DNA from: Catenuloplanes niger
GTDB lineage: Bacteria; Actinomycetota; Actinomycetes; Mycobacteriales; Micromonosporaceae
Direction of reading: 5' to 3'
Length of the DNA stretch: 64,000 nt
NCBI RefSeq assembly: GCF_031458255.1
Contig: NZ_JAVDYC010000001.1
Location: 992,001-1,056,000 of the forward strand
Numbering within the stretch: the stretch's first letter is position 1; the number at the start of each line of letters is the position of its first letter. The notes beneath the pieces are model-generated. The model had not been told where the DNA came from, made no database searches, and saw only the letters and a program-made list of their open reading frames with translations. Below, one piece after another: positions 25,070-33,967 of the stretch. Position numbers and translations under genes: made by a program.

Positions 25070-25770
25070 TGCGCTCGCGCACCGGGCCGGGCGGTGTCCG
25101 GCTGGTCCTGCCGGATGACAGCGAGGAGTTCGACTTCGTCGACGTCGACGTCGACGTCGTCGCCGTCCGGCTGCCCCGCGGCCTGCTCGAGGACGTCGCG
25201 GCGGCCCGCACCGGCATGCGGCCCGCCGACCTGCGCTTCGACGGCTTCCTGCCGATGTCGGCCCGCCTCGCCCGGCACTGGGTGCACACCGTGTCGTACG
25301 TACGCGACACGGTGTTGTCCGATCCGGCGCTGCAGGGCAACACCCTGATCGCCGAGCAGGCCCGCCACCTGCTGGCAGCCACCGCGCTGGCGGTGTTCCC
25401 CAACACCAGCCTCGACGCGTATCGGCCGCACGACGACGCCGTCACCCCACGCGCCGTGCGCCGCGCCATGGCCTACGCCGACAGCCACGCCGACCGGCCG
25501 CTGACCATCGACGATCTCGCCGCCGCGGCCGGCGTGACCCGCCGGGCCCTGCAGGCCGGGTTCCGCCGCCACCACGACACCACACCCATGCGGTACGTAC
25601 GCCGGGTCCGTCTCGCCCGCGCGCACGCCGACCTGGTGGCCGGCGACCCGACCACCGGCCTCACCGTCGCCGCCGTCGCCGCCCGCTGGGGCTTCACCCA
25701 CCCGGGACGGTTCGCCATCGACTACCGCGCCGCCTACGGCACCGCCCCCGGCCGCACGCTGCGCACCTGA
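25057..25770 (+). pseudogene. AraC-type regulator, 5'-truncated
   Basis: The open part encodes 237 residues. The C-terminal half has an intact AraC double helix-turn-helix: LTIDDLAAAAGVTRRALQ, then VAAVAARWGFTHPGRFAIDYR (key features Trp-Gly-Phe and the Pro-Gly turn). Before it is the end of an AraC_binding_2-like domain with VRLPRGLLEDVAAA. Complete relatives are about 310-330 residues, so roughly the first 80-90 are missing. The only start is a TTG in a terminator-like hairpin loop, with no ribosome site; no ATG or GTG precedes it in frame after the kinase stop. It is likely a 5' deletion product, although expression of a DNA-binding fragment is not excluded. Confidence 0.6.
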
Positions 25771-25938
25771 CCTCGGGGCGACGACCGGCCACGCCCACCA
25801 CCGGTGTCGCGGACCGGAAGCCCGCGCCCGGGCGAACCGCCGCGGAAACCGACGGCGAGAGCGTACGTGCGTCCGTTACGATCTTGCGCGCGCTCCCGCC
25901 GGACGCGCCGTCTCCCCTCTCCCCGGGTGTGAATCCTC

Positions 25939-26694
25939 ATGCGTAAGTCCATCGCCGCGCTCGCGGTGTCGTTCACGCTCGCCGGGTGCGCCGGCGAAGC
26001 CGCCGAGCGCACCGCCCCGTCGCCCTCCCCCACGGCCGACGCCAAGGCGGCCGTGGTCGCCGCGTTCGCGCCACTGACCAGCGGTACCCCGATGTACACG
26101 ATCACCTACGAGCAGCTGGGCGCCGTCGTGCGGGTCCAGCGGGACCACGCCGCGGACGCCACGTTCACGACACTGTCCATCACGGTCACCGACGACGACC
26201 GGGCCATGGCGTTCCAGACCTACCGGGTCGGTGAGGACGTGTTCTCCCGGCTCGACGTGAGCCAGCTGCCGCCCGGCACGGTGCCGGAGGACCGCCAGAT
26301 CAGCACGTGGGTACGGACCGGACCGGAGCGCCCCGCACGCATCACGACCGGCACCGACCAGCTGGCGGTCACGCCGGACGAGGTCGCCGCCGCGATCCTG
26401 ACCGCGCAACAGCAGACCCCCAGCCGGATCTCCGGCACGGTGGACCTGACCGCGATCGTGCCGGAACGGTTCGACACCCCGGAGGCCCGCACGGCCACGT
26501 TCGGCGCCGAGCTGTACGGCGACGGCTCGATCGCCTACTTCACCGTCAACCTGCGGGCCAAGGGTCAGACCACGAGGCCGTTCCAGTTCCGTGGCCTGGG
26601 CCAGGCCACGGACACCCTCCCGGCGGTGCCGAAGAGCGGGCAGTACCGGGAGGCCCAGCCGAGCTTCTACACGATGGAGCTCCCACTCGACTGA
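25939..26694 (+). CDS. Putative lipoprotein
   Basis: A 251-residue exported lipoprotein. The N-terminus MRKSIAALAVSFTLAGC has a lipobox LAGC with Cys17, then a Ser/Pro/Thr linker. The mature part is beta-rich, with ISTWVRTGPERP, SRISGTVDLTAIVPE and FGAELYGDGSIAYFTVN. This resembles the LppX/LprG-like or general actinobacterial lipoproteins with a half-barrel, but no motif settles a family. The ATG at 25939 begins the signal peptide. It stands alone between the AraC fragment and the AfsR-type gene and is followed by a strong hairpin. Confidence 0.75.
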   Translation: MRKSIAALAVSFTLAGCAGEAAERTAPSPSPTADAKAAVVAAFAPLTSGTPMYTITYEQLGAVVRVQRDHAADATFTTLSITVTDDDRAMAFQTYRVGEDVFSRLDVSQLPPGTVPEDRQISTWVRTGPERPARITTGTDQLAVTPDEVAAAILTAQQQTPSRISGTVDLTAIVPERFDTPEARTATFGAELYGDGSIAYFTVNLRAKGQTTRPFQFRGLGQATDTLPAVPKSGQYREAQPSFYTMELPLD

Positions 26695-26706
26695 CCGGCG
26701 AGGAGC

Positions 26707-26741
26707 GGGCCGGGACACCCCCGTTCACCATGTCCCGGCCC
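26707..26741 (+). terminator. Terminator hairpin after lipoprotein gene
   Basis: A perfect 11-bp stem GGGCCGGGACA (26707-26717) with TGTCCCGGCCC (26731-26741) and a 13-nt loop, starting 13 bp after the stop. It separates the lipoprotein gene from the AfsR-type gene. Confidence 0.65.
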
Positions 26742-26861
26742 GTCCACCGTCGTCGCTGGAAGGCTCGATCAGCGCGACACCGAGTGTGGTCCCGTACGGT
26801 TAACGAAAAGTTGTCGTCCGGCCCGCGGTGGCCCGGCGGCGGACGAGGACGGGAGGCCGCG

Positions 26862-29651
26862 GTGGAGGTCCGCCTGCTGGGTCCGGTGGAGATCTGGGCG
26901 GACGGCCGGTCGGCTGCACTCGGTCCACCGCAGCGACGGCACACGCTGGCGGCCCTGGCGGTCGACGCGGGACGACCGGTCACCATCGAGACGCTGGCCG
27001 CGCGGGTGTGGGACGAACCGCCGCCGAAGGCCGCACGGGTGCTGCAGGTGCACATCACCCACCTGCGGCGACTACTGGCCTCCGACGCGGGCGCGCCACC
27101 GGCCCGGCTGGTCCGGCGCTCCAGCGGCTACGTCCTCGACATCGCGCCCGACCGGGTCGACGTCCACCGGTTCACCGACCACGTCCGGCGCGCCCGCGAC
27201 GCCGGGCCGGCCGAGGCGCTGACCCTGCTGCGCACGACCCGCTCCTGGTGGCGAGGCATACCGCTGGAGGGGTTGACCGGGCAGTGGGTGGAGCGCCTCC
27301 GGTACACGTACGGGGAGCGGTACCTCGCCGCCACGGTGGCGTGGGGCCTGGCCGAGCTGCGCGCCGGCAACCCGCTCGAGGCCCTCGGACCGCTGGCCGA
27401 GCTCGCGGCCGAACACCCGCTGACCGAGCCGCTGGCCGACGTGCTGATCCGGGCGTACGTCGCGGCCGGGCGGCCCGCCGACGCGCTGGCCTACTACGCC
27501 GAGTTCCGCGGCCGGCTCGCCGACGAGCTGGGCGTCGACCCGAGCGCCACGCTGCAGCGACTGCACCAGGCCGTCCTGCGCGGTGAACCGGTGGAGCCGC
27601 GGGAAACCGTCGAGGTGGCCGCCGGGACGCCGGCGCAGTTGCCGGCCGACGTTCCGGGCTTCGCCGGCCGCACCCTGCCCATGCACACGCTGGACAACCT
27701 GCTCACCGAGACCGCGATGGCCGTCGCGGTGGTGTCCGGCACGGCCGGCGTGGGCAAGACCGCGTTGGCCGTGCACTGGTCCCACGCGGTGCGGTCGCGG
27801 TTCCCGGACGGGCAGATCTTCGTGAGCCTGCGCGGTTTCGGCCCCACCGGACAGGTCGTCTCCCCGCAGGAGGCGCTCCGCGGGCTGCTCGACGCGCTCG
27901 GTGTCGCACCCGAGCGGGTGCCGGCCACGCTCGACGCGCAGGCGGCGCTGTACCGCAGCGTGGTGGCCGGCCGGCGGCTGCTCGTCGTGCTGGACAACGC
28001 CCGCGACGTCGAGCAGGTCCGGCCGCTGCTGCCGGGCACCGCCACGGTCGTCGTCGTGGTGACCAGCCGGGCTCAGCTCACCGGTCTGCTGGCCGACGGC
28101 GCGTCCTCCGTACCCCTCGACCTGCTGTCCAGAGTGGAGGCCGAGGAGCTGCTGACCAACCGGCTCGGCCCGGCGGTCGTCGCGCAGCGCGACGCCCTCG
28201 ACCAGGTCATCACGGCCTGTGCCCGGCTGCCGCTGGCGCTGAGCATCGCCGTGGCCCGCACCCGGCAGTCGAACTTTCCGCTGAGCGCGCTCGCGGCCGA
28301 GCTCGACGAGGCCAGTGACCGGCTGAACGCGTTGGAGGTGGGCGATCCGGCCGGTGACGTCCGGGCCGTTCTCTCCTGGTCGTACGCCGCCCTGAGCGAA
28401 CCCGCGGCCCGGCTGTTCCGGTTGTTCGGGCTGGCCGTCGGGCCCGACATCGACGCGCCCGCGCTGAGCGGCCTGGCCGGGGTGCCCGAGCGCGACCTCC
28501 GCGTACCGCTGCGGGAACTGACCCGGGCCAGCCTGGTGACCGAGTACGCGCCCGGTCGCTACACACTGCACGACCTGCTGCGCGAGTACGCCGCCGAACT
28601 CGCCCGCCGCGACGACGGCGAGGACGTCCGCCGGTCGGCCACCGTCCGCCTGCTCGACCACTACACGCACTCCGCGTACGCGGCCGATCGCCTGCTCAAC
28701 CCGCCCCGCGAACCCATTCTCCTGCCCCTCGGCGAACCGGCCGCCGGCGCGTCCCCGAGGCGGTTCGCGGACCTCACCGCCGCGATGACCTGGTTCGGCG
28801 AGCACCACGCGGTGCTGCTCGCCGCGCTCCGGCACGCCGCCGCGACCGGGCTCGACCGGCTCGCCTGGCAACTCGCCTGGGCACTGGACACCTACTCCTC
28901 CCGGAAGGGCCATCTGCACGACCAGGTCGAGTCGTGGCAGACCGCCATCGAGTGCGCCGCCCGCCTCGGCGAACTGCCGGCCCGCGCCTACGCGCATCGC
29001 AACCTGTCCCAGGCCGACATCAAACTCGGCCGCTGGACCGAGGCCAACGACAATCTCGGCCACGCGCTGGACCTGTTCACCACGCTGGGCGACCGGATCG
29101 GCCAGGCCCGCACGCAGCACCACCTCGCGTACCTGTGGGGTCAGCGCAAGGAGCCCGCACCCGCGCTCGCGCACGCCAAGCAGGCCCTGGCCCTGTTCGC
29201 CGGCACCGACGACCGGGCCGGCCAGGCCGAGGCCCTGAACGCGATCGGCTGGTACCACGCGATGCTCGGCGAGTTCGCGGACACCCTGACGCACTGCCGC
29301 CAGGCGCTCGACATCTTCGAGGCCGACGGCGACCTGCACGGCGCCACCAGCACCTGGGACAGCCTCGGGTACGCCCACCACCATCTCGGCCACCACACCG
29401 AGGCCATCGACTGCTACCGGCAGGGCATCACGCTGGCCCGCACCCTCCAGCACGACTACTTCGTCGCCGAACTGCTCGTCCACCTCGGCGACACGCACCG
29501 GGCAGCCGGCCAGCCCGCGGCCGCGCGGACCGCGTGGACGGAGGCCGAACAGCTGTTCACCGCGCTCGACCACCCGAGCGCCTCCGCCGTCCGCGAGTCA
29601 CTACGCCACCTCGACGAGCAGATCGACGCCGACCAGGTCCCACCGCGCTGA
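26862..29651 (+). CDS. AfsR/SARP-family regulator (BTAD-NB-ARC-TPR)
   Basis: A 929-residue activator of AfsR/RedD architecture. The N-terminal OmpR-like DNA-binding winged helix (2-90, starting VRLLGPVEIW) is followed by the bacterial transcriptional activation domain (95-240). An NB-ARC ATPase comes next, with Walker A GTAGVGKT at 293-300, LLVVLDNARD at about 363-372, and the motif LPLALSIA. The C-terminal 250 residues are TPR repeats. Such proteins activate secondary-metabolite or developmental genes. The GTG at 26862 has GGGAGG 5 nt upstream and begins the winged helix directly; the much longer open frame is spurious. The AraC gene follows after 18 bp. Confidence 0.9.
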   Translation: MEVRLLGPVEIWADGRSAALGPPQRRHTLAALAVDAGRPVTIETLAARVWDEPPPKAARVLQVHITHLRRLLASDAGAPPARLVRRSSGYVLDIAPDRVDVHRFTDHVRRARDAGPAEALTLLRTTRSWWRGIPLEGLTGQWVERLRYTYGERYLAATVAWGLAELRAGNPLEALGPLAELAAEHPLTEPLADVLIRAYVAAGRPADALAYYAEFRGRLADELGVDPSATLQRLHQAVLRGEPVEPRETVEVAAGTPAQLPADVPGFAGRTLPMHTLDNLLTETAMAVAVVSGTAGVGKTALAVHWSHAVRSRFPDGQIFVSLRGFGPTGQVVSPQEALRGLLDALGVAPERVPATLDAQAALYRSVVAGRRLLVVLDNARDVEQVRPLLPGTATVVVVVTSRAQLTGLLADGASSVPLDLLSRVEAEELLTNRLGPAVVAQRDALDQVITACARLPLALSIAVARTRQSNFPLSALAAELDEASDRLNALEVGDPAGDVRAVLSWSYAALSEPAARLFRLFGLAVGPDIDAPALSGLAGVPERDLRVPLRELTRASLVTEYAPGRYTLHDLLREYAAELARRDDGEDVRRSATVRLLDHYTHSAYAADRLLNPPREPILLPLGEPAAGASPRRFADLTAAMTWFGEHHAVLLAALRHAAATGLDRLAWQLAWALDTYSSRKGHLHDQVESWQTAIECAARLGELPARAYAHRNLSQADIKLGRWTEANDNLGHALDLFTTLGDRIGQARTQHHLAYLWGQRKEPAPALAHAKQALALFAGTDDRAGQAEALNAIGWYHAMLGEFADTLTHCRQALDIFEADGDLHGATSTWDSLGYAHHHLGHHTEAIDCYRQGITLARTLQHDYFVAELLVHLGDTHRAAGQPAAARTAWTEAEQLFTALDHPSASAVRESLRHLDEQIDADQVPPR

Positions 29652-29669
29652 CGGCGTTATGGTTGGCCC

Positions 29670-30623
29670 GTGCCCGGAAACCTTGAGACGTTCCAGGACG
29701 AGCTGGCCGCGAGCGGGTTTCCGCCGATGGTCAACAAGCTGGCCGGGGCCGGCTTCCGGGGCCGGGTCGCCACCCGTGACCTCGGGCCGTTGCGGCTGGT
29801 CTCCCTCGACACGCCCGAGAGCGCCTGTGTCGGGCGGGAGCGCGACGCCTCCGACGGCGAGAACCTGGCGGTCAAGGTGATGGCCCGGGGCCGGACGCGG
29901 ATCGCGCAGGGGCGCGGCGACGCCGACCTCGGGCCGGCCGACCTGGTGCTGCTCGATCCCACGCGTACGTTCCGGTTCGAGAGCACCGCCTCGGCGCACG
30001 TCACCATCCTGGTGCCGCGCCGCGAGCTTCGGATACGGCCCGCGCAGCTCGACCGGCTCATCGGCGTACGCATCGACGGCAGTCACGGTCCCGGCGCTCT
30101 CGTCTCCGTGCTGGCCCGGGAGTCGGCGCGGACGGCGGGCGGGTTCCGCGAGGCGGAGGCGCTGCGGTCGGCGGCGGCCGTCGTCGAGCTGATCGCGGTC
30201 GCGTTGGAGGCCCGGCTGGGCGACGAGCAACCCGCGCCGGACGAGAGGCTGCGGAACCGGATCGCCGGCTACATCGAGGCACGGCTGGCCGATCCCGGCC
30301 TGTCCCCGCCCGGCATCGCCGCCGCCCACCACATCTCCGTACGCCGGCTGCACAAGCTGTTCGAGGATCAGCCGTTCACCGTCGCGGCCCTGATCCGGCG
30401 CCGCCGCCTGGAGCGCTGCCGGGCGGAGCTGGCCGGCGGCGAACGTACGGTCACCGCCGTGGCCGCCCGGTGGGGGTTCGCCGATCCCACCCATTTCAGC
30501 AAGCTTTTCAAGACGACGTACGGCTACAACGCCCGCGCACTGGTGACCAGCAACCGTGCGCGGACGACCAGGACGCGCACGGCCGGCCCGGAACAGGATG
30601 GTGGTCACCAAGGCAGGCAGTAG
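29670..30623 (+). CDS. AraC-family transcriptional regulator
   Basis: A 317-residue AraC protein of full length. Residues 30-190 are an AraC_binding_2-like sensor domain, and 215-305 the double helix-turn-helix with GIAAAHHISVRRLHKLFED and VAARWGFADPTHFSKLFK. The start is the GTG at 29670, with TATGGT at 29658-29663 exactly 6 nt upstream and no ribosome site, so it is probably leaderless. It begins 18 bp after the AfsR-type gene. It is followed after 13 bp by the cupin and quinone-reductase genes, which it may control. It is useful as a full-length comparison for the truncated AraC at 25057. Confidence 0.9.
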   Translation: MPGNLETFQDELAASGFPPMVNKLAGAGFRGRVATRDLGPLRLVSLDTPESACVGRERDASDGENLAVKVMARGRTRIAQGRGDADLGPADLVLLDPTRTFRFESTASAHVTILVPRRELRIRPAQLDRLIGVRIDGSHGPGALVSVLARESARTAGGFREAEALRSAAAVVELIAVALEARLGDEQPAPDERLRNRIAGYIEARLADPGLSPPGIAAAHHISVRRLHKLFEDQPFTVAALIRRRRLERCRAELAGGERTVTAVAARWGFADPTHFSKLFKTTYGYNARALVTSNRARTTRTRTAGPEQDGGHQGRQ

Positions 30624-30636
30624 CGATGGGAGAATC

Positions 30637-31098
30637 ATGGCGAAGGTGAACATCGTCCGCCCAGGTGAGGGCGAGATCCTCGGCAGCGGGGCGCAGCGGA
30701 TCCGGATCCTGGAGAGCGGCGAGCACACCGACCACCGGCTGGGGTTCGCCGAGGTCACCATTCCGCCGGGCACACCGAGCCCGTTGCAGCACCGCCACGC
30801 CCAGCACGACGAGGGCTTCTACGTGCTGGCGGGCACGTTCCGGTTCACCGTCGGCGAGGAGCAGTACGACGCCGGACCGGGCACCTGGGTCATCGTGCCG
30901 ACCGGGGCGCCGCACACGTTCGCCAACGTCGGCGACGAGAACGCGGTCATGCTGAACACGTTCACGCCGGACCTGTACGTGCAGTACTTCCGCGACTTCA
31001 AGGCCATGATCGATTCCGGGCAGCCGGTCAACGCCGAGACCATGGCACCGCTGTGGAAGAACTACGCCACCGAGATCTCCAGCGAGTACGCCTCGTGA
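30637..31098 (+). CDS. Cupin-domain protein
   Basis: A 153-residue single-domain cupin. Motif 1 is QHRHAQHDEGFYVLAGTF (about 49-66), giving likely metal ligands His-His-Glu. Motif 2 is PGTWVIVPTGAPHTFANVG, with the fourth His. Such proteins can be dioxygenases, isomerases or sensors; nothing here decides. The ATG at 30637 follows GGGAG. The stop overlaps the next start by four bases (GTGA), so it is translationally coupled to the quinone-reductase-like gene. It is in a unit with the AraC gene upstream. Confidence 0.85.
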   Translation: MAKVNIVRPGEGEILGSGAQRIRILESGEHTDHRLGFAEVTIPPGTPSPLQHRHAQHDEGFYVLAGTFRFTVGEEQYDAGPGTWVIVPTGAPHTFANVGDENAVMLNTFTPDLYVQYFRDFKAMIDSGQPVNAETMAPLWKNYATEISSEYAS

Positions 31099-32009
31099 AG
31101 CGCCTTCAGTACGACCGCTACGGCGGCCCGGAGGTGATGCGGCTCGCGGAGTTCACGCCACCCCGGCCGGGTCCGGACGAGGTGCTGGTCCGCGTCCGGG
31201 CGGCGGCTTCCAACGCGCTGGACTGGAAGATGCGCAACGGCGAGATGAAGCTGATGACCGGTCGCTCCTTCCCCCGCGCGATGGGCCACGACTTCGCCGG
31301 AGTCGTGCAGGCGGTCGGTGCCGGCGTCACCCGCCTGAAGGCCGGTGACGCGGTACTCGGCGCGGCCCGGTTCCGCCGGGCCGGGGCGTTCGCCGACGTG
31401 GTGACGGCGTCGGAGAAGGCGGTCGTGCTCAAACCCGTGGACCTCTCGTACGAGCAGGCCGCCGCGCTGCCGACCGTGGGCGTGACCGCCTACCAGGCCA
31501 CGGTGGACGTCCGTCCCGGGCAGGCGGTCTTCGTCAACGGGTGCCTGGGCGGGGTGGGCCGGGCCGCCGTCCAGTTCGCCCGGGCGCGGGGAGCCTCGGT
31601 CGCCGGCAGCTGCCGGGACACCGCGACCGACGAGGCCCGCGCGCTCGGCGTCGACCCGGTGGTCGGTTTCGGCTTCGACCCGGCCGCCCTCGCCGCACGG
31701 TTCGATCTCGTCTTCGACACACCCGGCATGCTTCCCCTCGCCACGGCCCGAACGCTGCTGAAGCCCGGCGGCACCATCCTCGACATCGTCCCGACCCCGG
31801 CCAAAATGATCCGGAGCGCCCTGCCCGGGCCGTTCCGGGCGATGATGGGCCGGCCGGTGACCGCCGACCTGGAGGAGATGGCCAGGACCCTGCGCCTGCC
31901 CGTCGCCCGTACGGTCCCGTTGTCCGAGGCGATTCTCGCCCTGACCGAACTGGAGCGCGACAAGCACCCGAAGCGCGGCAAACTGGTCATCACCATGGCC
32001 GGAAGCTGA
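31095..32009 (+). CDS. Zinc-independent medium-chain quinone oxidoreductase-like protein
   Basis: A 304-residue MDR-family NADPH-dependent oxidoreductase of QOR/Zta1 type, lacking the structural zinc cysteines. The N-terminus has the usual YDRYGGPEVM, then GHDFAGVVQAVG (about 66-77). The Rossmann motif VNGCLGGVGRAAVQFA lies at about 140-155, where a Cys replaces the common Ala. Such enzymes reduce quinones or enals. The GTG at 31095 overlaps the cupin stop by four bases, strong evidence for an AraC-cupin-reductase operon that may handle an electrophilic or aromatic substrate. A hairpin follows immediately. Confidence 0.88.
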   Translation: MKRLQYDRYGGPEVMRLAEFTPPRPGPDEVLVRVRAAASNALDWKMRNGEMKLMTGRSFPRAMGHDFAGVVQAVGAGVTRLKAGDAVLGAARFRRAGAFADVVTASEKAVVLKPVDLSYEQAAALPTVGVTAYQATVDVRPGQAVFVNGCLGGVGRAAVQFARARGASVAGSCRDTATDEARALGVDPVVGFGFDPAALAARFDLVFDTPGMLPLATARTLLKPGGTILDIVPTPAKMIRSALPGPFRAMMGRPVTADLEEMARTLRLPVARTVPLSEAILALTELERDKHPKRGKLVITMAGS

Positions 32010-32039
32010 GCCGGGCCACGCCTACGGCGTGGTCCCGGC
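32010..32039. terminator. Bidirectional terminator hairpin
   Basis: A stem of about 13 bp with one bulged base: 32010-32022 pairs with the segment ending at 32039, around a short loop near TAC. It lies in the 38-bp gap between the convergent reductase and beta-propeller genes. Confidence 0.6.
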
Positions 32040-32047
32040 CCGGACCG

Positions 32048-33196
32048 TCAGGGTGTGTAGGCGCGCACCGTGGCGCCGTTCGTGGTGAAGAGGCGGCCGC
32101 CGGTCACCACCACCTGGTCGGTCACGGTGCCGTAGGCGGCCGCCGAGACGACCGAGCGGCCGGTGGCCGGAGCGAGGATCACCAGTTTCCGGCCGGAGAG
32201 CGCGTAGAGGAGACCGCCGGCGCGGATGAGGTGGCTGGGATCGGCGAGCGCCCTCGTCCAGCTCAACCTGCCGGTGTTCGCGTCGTAGGCGTTGATGCGG
32301 TTGGCGGACGCGACGAAGACCCGTCTCCCGTCGGTGATGAGGTCACCGGACTCCCTCGCCACCGTCCACCTGACCGTCAGCGTCGACGCGTCGACGGCGG
32401 CGATCCCGGCGGTGTCGAACAGGTAGAACCGGTCCCCGGCCGGGCTGGCGGCGGCCACCCGGCGTTCCACGCCGCCGACCAGCGGGTCACCGGTCCGGAT
32501 GTCGACGACCTCGATGCGATGGTTGCGCGGATCCCGCAGCACGATCTTGCCGTTCGCGGCGACCGGGCCGGCGAGCGCCCGGCTGACCTGCCTCCACAGG
32601 GGCTTGCCGTCGGACACGCGGAACGCGGTGACGCCGTGCTCCTCGTCGTCGCAGACCCCGCAGTACCCGGAGACCACGAAGACGCCGGCGTCCGCGACCG
32701 ACGTCTCGATGCTGTAGCCCTGCAGCTGGTGCCAGACCTCCTTGCCGGTCCGCGGGTCGATCGCGACCACGTTGGTGTCGTAGTTGCTGTTCGAGAAGCA
32801 GTTGCGCTCGGTCCCCAGCACCAGCCCGCCGGACACCGCCATGCCGAACCCGTCGAAGTACGTGGCCTCGTACGTCCAGAGCTTCTTGCCGCTGACGACG
32901 TCATATCCGGAGATCGACCCGGAATCGAGGAGGAACATCCGCCCGTCCCACACGAGCGGGGGCTCCGGCACCGGCTCGCACCCCTCCGGATACAGCGACG
33001 CCCGCACGGTCCAGCGGTTCGTGAGCCCGCCGACGCTGCGCGCGTTGATCACCGACTCGGACGGGTTGTACCCGGTGTGCCCGGGGCCGTAGCCGGTCTG
33101 CGGCCAGCCCCCCGGTGTCGCCGCCGCCTGTGCCGGCACGGCGGCGGCGACACCGGCGAGCATCCCCACGACGACGAGCGCGTTCCTGATTCGCAT
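32048..33196 (-). CDS. Secreted PQQ-like beta-propeller protein
   Basis: A 382-residue exported protein. The Sec signal peptide is residues 1-25, with cleavage after PAQA. The mature part is a repeat of propeller blades of the PQQ/quinoprotein type, seen in GYDVVSGKKLWTYEA, AIDPRTGKEVWHQL, DGKPLWRQV and AYDANTGRLSWTRA. The catalytic residues of true quinoprotein dehydrogenases are not evident, so a binding or scaffold role is more likely. Four cysteines (two in GYCGVCDDEEHG) may form disulfides. The ATG at 33196 begins the signal peptide. It is monocistronic. Confidence 0.8.
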   Translation of the reverse strand: MRIRNALVVVGMLAGVAAAVPAQAAATPGGWPQTGYGPGHTGYNPSESVINARSVGGLTNRWTVRASLYPEGCEPVPEPPLVWDGRMFLLDSGSISGYDVVSGKKLWTYEATYFDGFGMAVSGGLVLGTERNCFSNSNYDTNVVAIDPRTGKEVWHQLQGYSIETSVADAGVFVVSGYCGVCDDEEHGVTAFRVSDGKPLWRQVSRALAGPVAANGKIVLRDPRNHRIEVVDIRTGDPLVGGVERRVAAASPAGDRFYLFDTAGIAAVDASTLTVRWTVARESGDLITDGRRVFVASANRINAYDANTGRLSWTRALADPSHLIRAGGLLYALSGRKLVILAPATGRSVVSAAAYGTVTDQVVVTGGRLFTTNGATVRAYTP

Positions 33197-33382
33197 GATC
33201 CAGACGATCCACCAGGGGTACGGCGGGCGCCGGTCTTTGCTCAGGAAACGCCCGTCAGGGCTACCGGGCCCCTACGACGACGAGTCATGCCCTCCGCGGA
33301 CAGCACCCGTACCGCCGGGTGACGGTTGTGGCGCAGGTCCGACTCCAGGTCGCCGTCCCGCCCGCGACCGGCCGTCGACGGC

Positions 33383-33964
33383 TCATTCGGCCTCCACCGT
33401 GCCGATGGCGGCACGCAGCGCCCGCAGGCCGTAATGCGCACGCGACTTGACCGTGCCCTCCGCGATCCCGAGTCCGGCCGCGACCTCCCCGATGGTCAGG
33501 CCGTCGATGTAGAGCGCGACCAGGATCGTGCGGTGCTCGGCACTGATCCTCGGCAGGGCCGCGCGGACCGTCTCACCCGCCACGACCGCCTCGGTGGGGT
33601 CGACCTCGTCCGGGATCCAGGTCAGATCCATCGTGCCGACCTCCGTCAGCCGGGACGCCCGCGCACGTGCCGCGTCGATCGCGACCCGCCGGGCCACCGT
33701 GAACAGCCATCGCCGCTGGCTCTCCCGGCCCTCCGGGACGTCGTCCATGTTCCGCCACGCCCGCAGCATCGTCTCCTGCAACTGGTCCTCGGCCAGCTGC
33801 CGTTCCCCCTTCGCGAGCTTGAGCAGGAACCAGAACAGCGGATCCGCGTGTACGGCATGCAGGTCCTCCAGCCACGCGTCCGCATTCGCACCCGGCCGTC
33901 GCCTGCCGTCCGTCTCGATCTCCTTGTCGGCGCCCGCCGTCACGGTGGTGGCTCTCCCGCCCAC
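33383..33964 (-). CDS. ECF-type sigma-70 factor
   Basis: A 193-residue extracytoplasmic-function sigma factor. Region 2 spans about 36-100 (DPLFWFLLKLAKGERQLAED then the RAWRNMDD and RRWLFTVARRVAID signatures). Region 4 spans about 130-185 (SAEHRTILVALYIDGLTIGE, cited by its start, and GIAEGTVKSRAHYGL). The GTG at 33964 or a GTG seven codons later may be the start. It lies 3 bp after the CapA gene stop on the same strand, so it appears to be the last gene of a three-gene envelope operon. No zinc-finger anti-sigma gene follows; only 186 bp separate it from the beta-propeller gene. Confidence 0.88.
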   Translation of the reverse strand: MGGRATTVTAGADKEIETDGRRRPGANADAWLEDLHAVHADPLFWFLLKLAKGERQLAEDQLQETMLRAWRNMDDVPEGRESQRRWLFTVARRVAIDAARARASRLTEVGTMDLTWIPDEVDPTEAVVAGETVRAALPRISAEHRTILVALYIDGLTIGEVAAGLGIAEGTVKSRAHYGLRALRAAIGTVEAE

Positions 33965-33967
33965 GGC

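Noticed and set aside
27072-29573. Very long minus-strand open frame (833 codons) opposite the AfsR-type gene
   Set aside because: It is antisense to a gene with clear SARP, NB-ARC and TPR motifs. Its product has no domain and a Gly/Arg/Val-rich composition, as expected for a GC-rich shadow frame.
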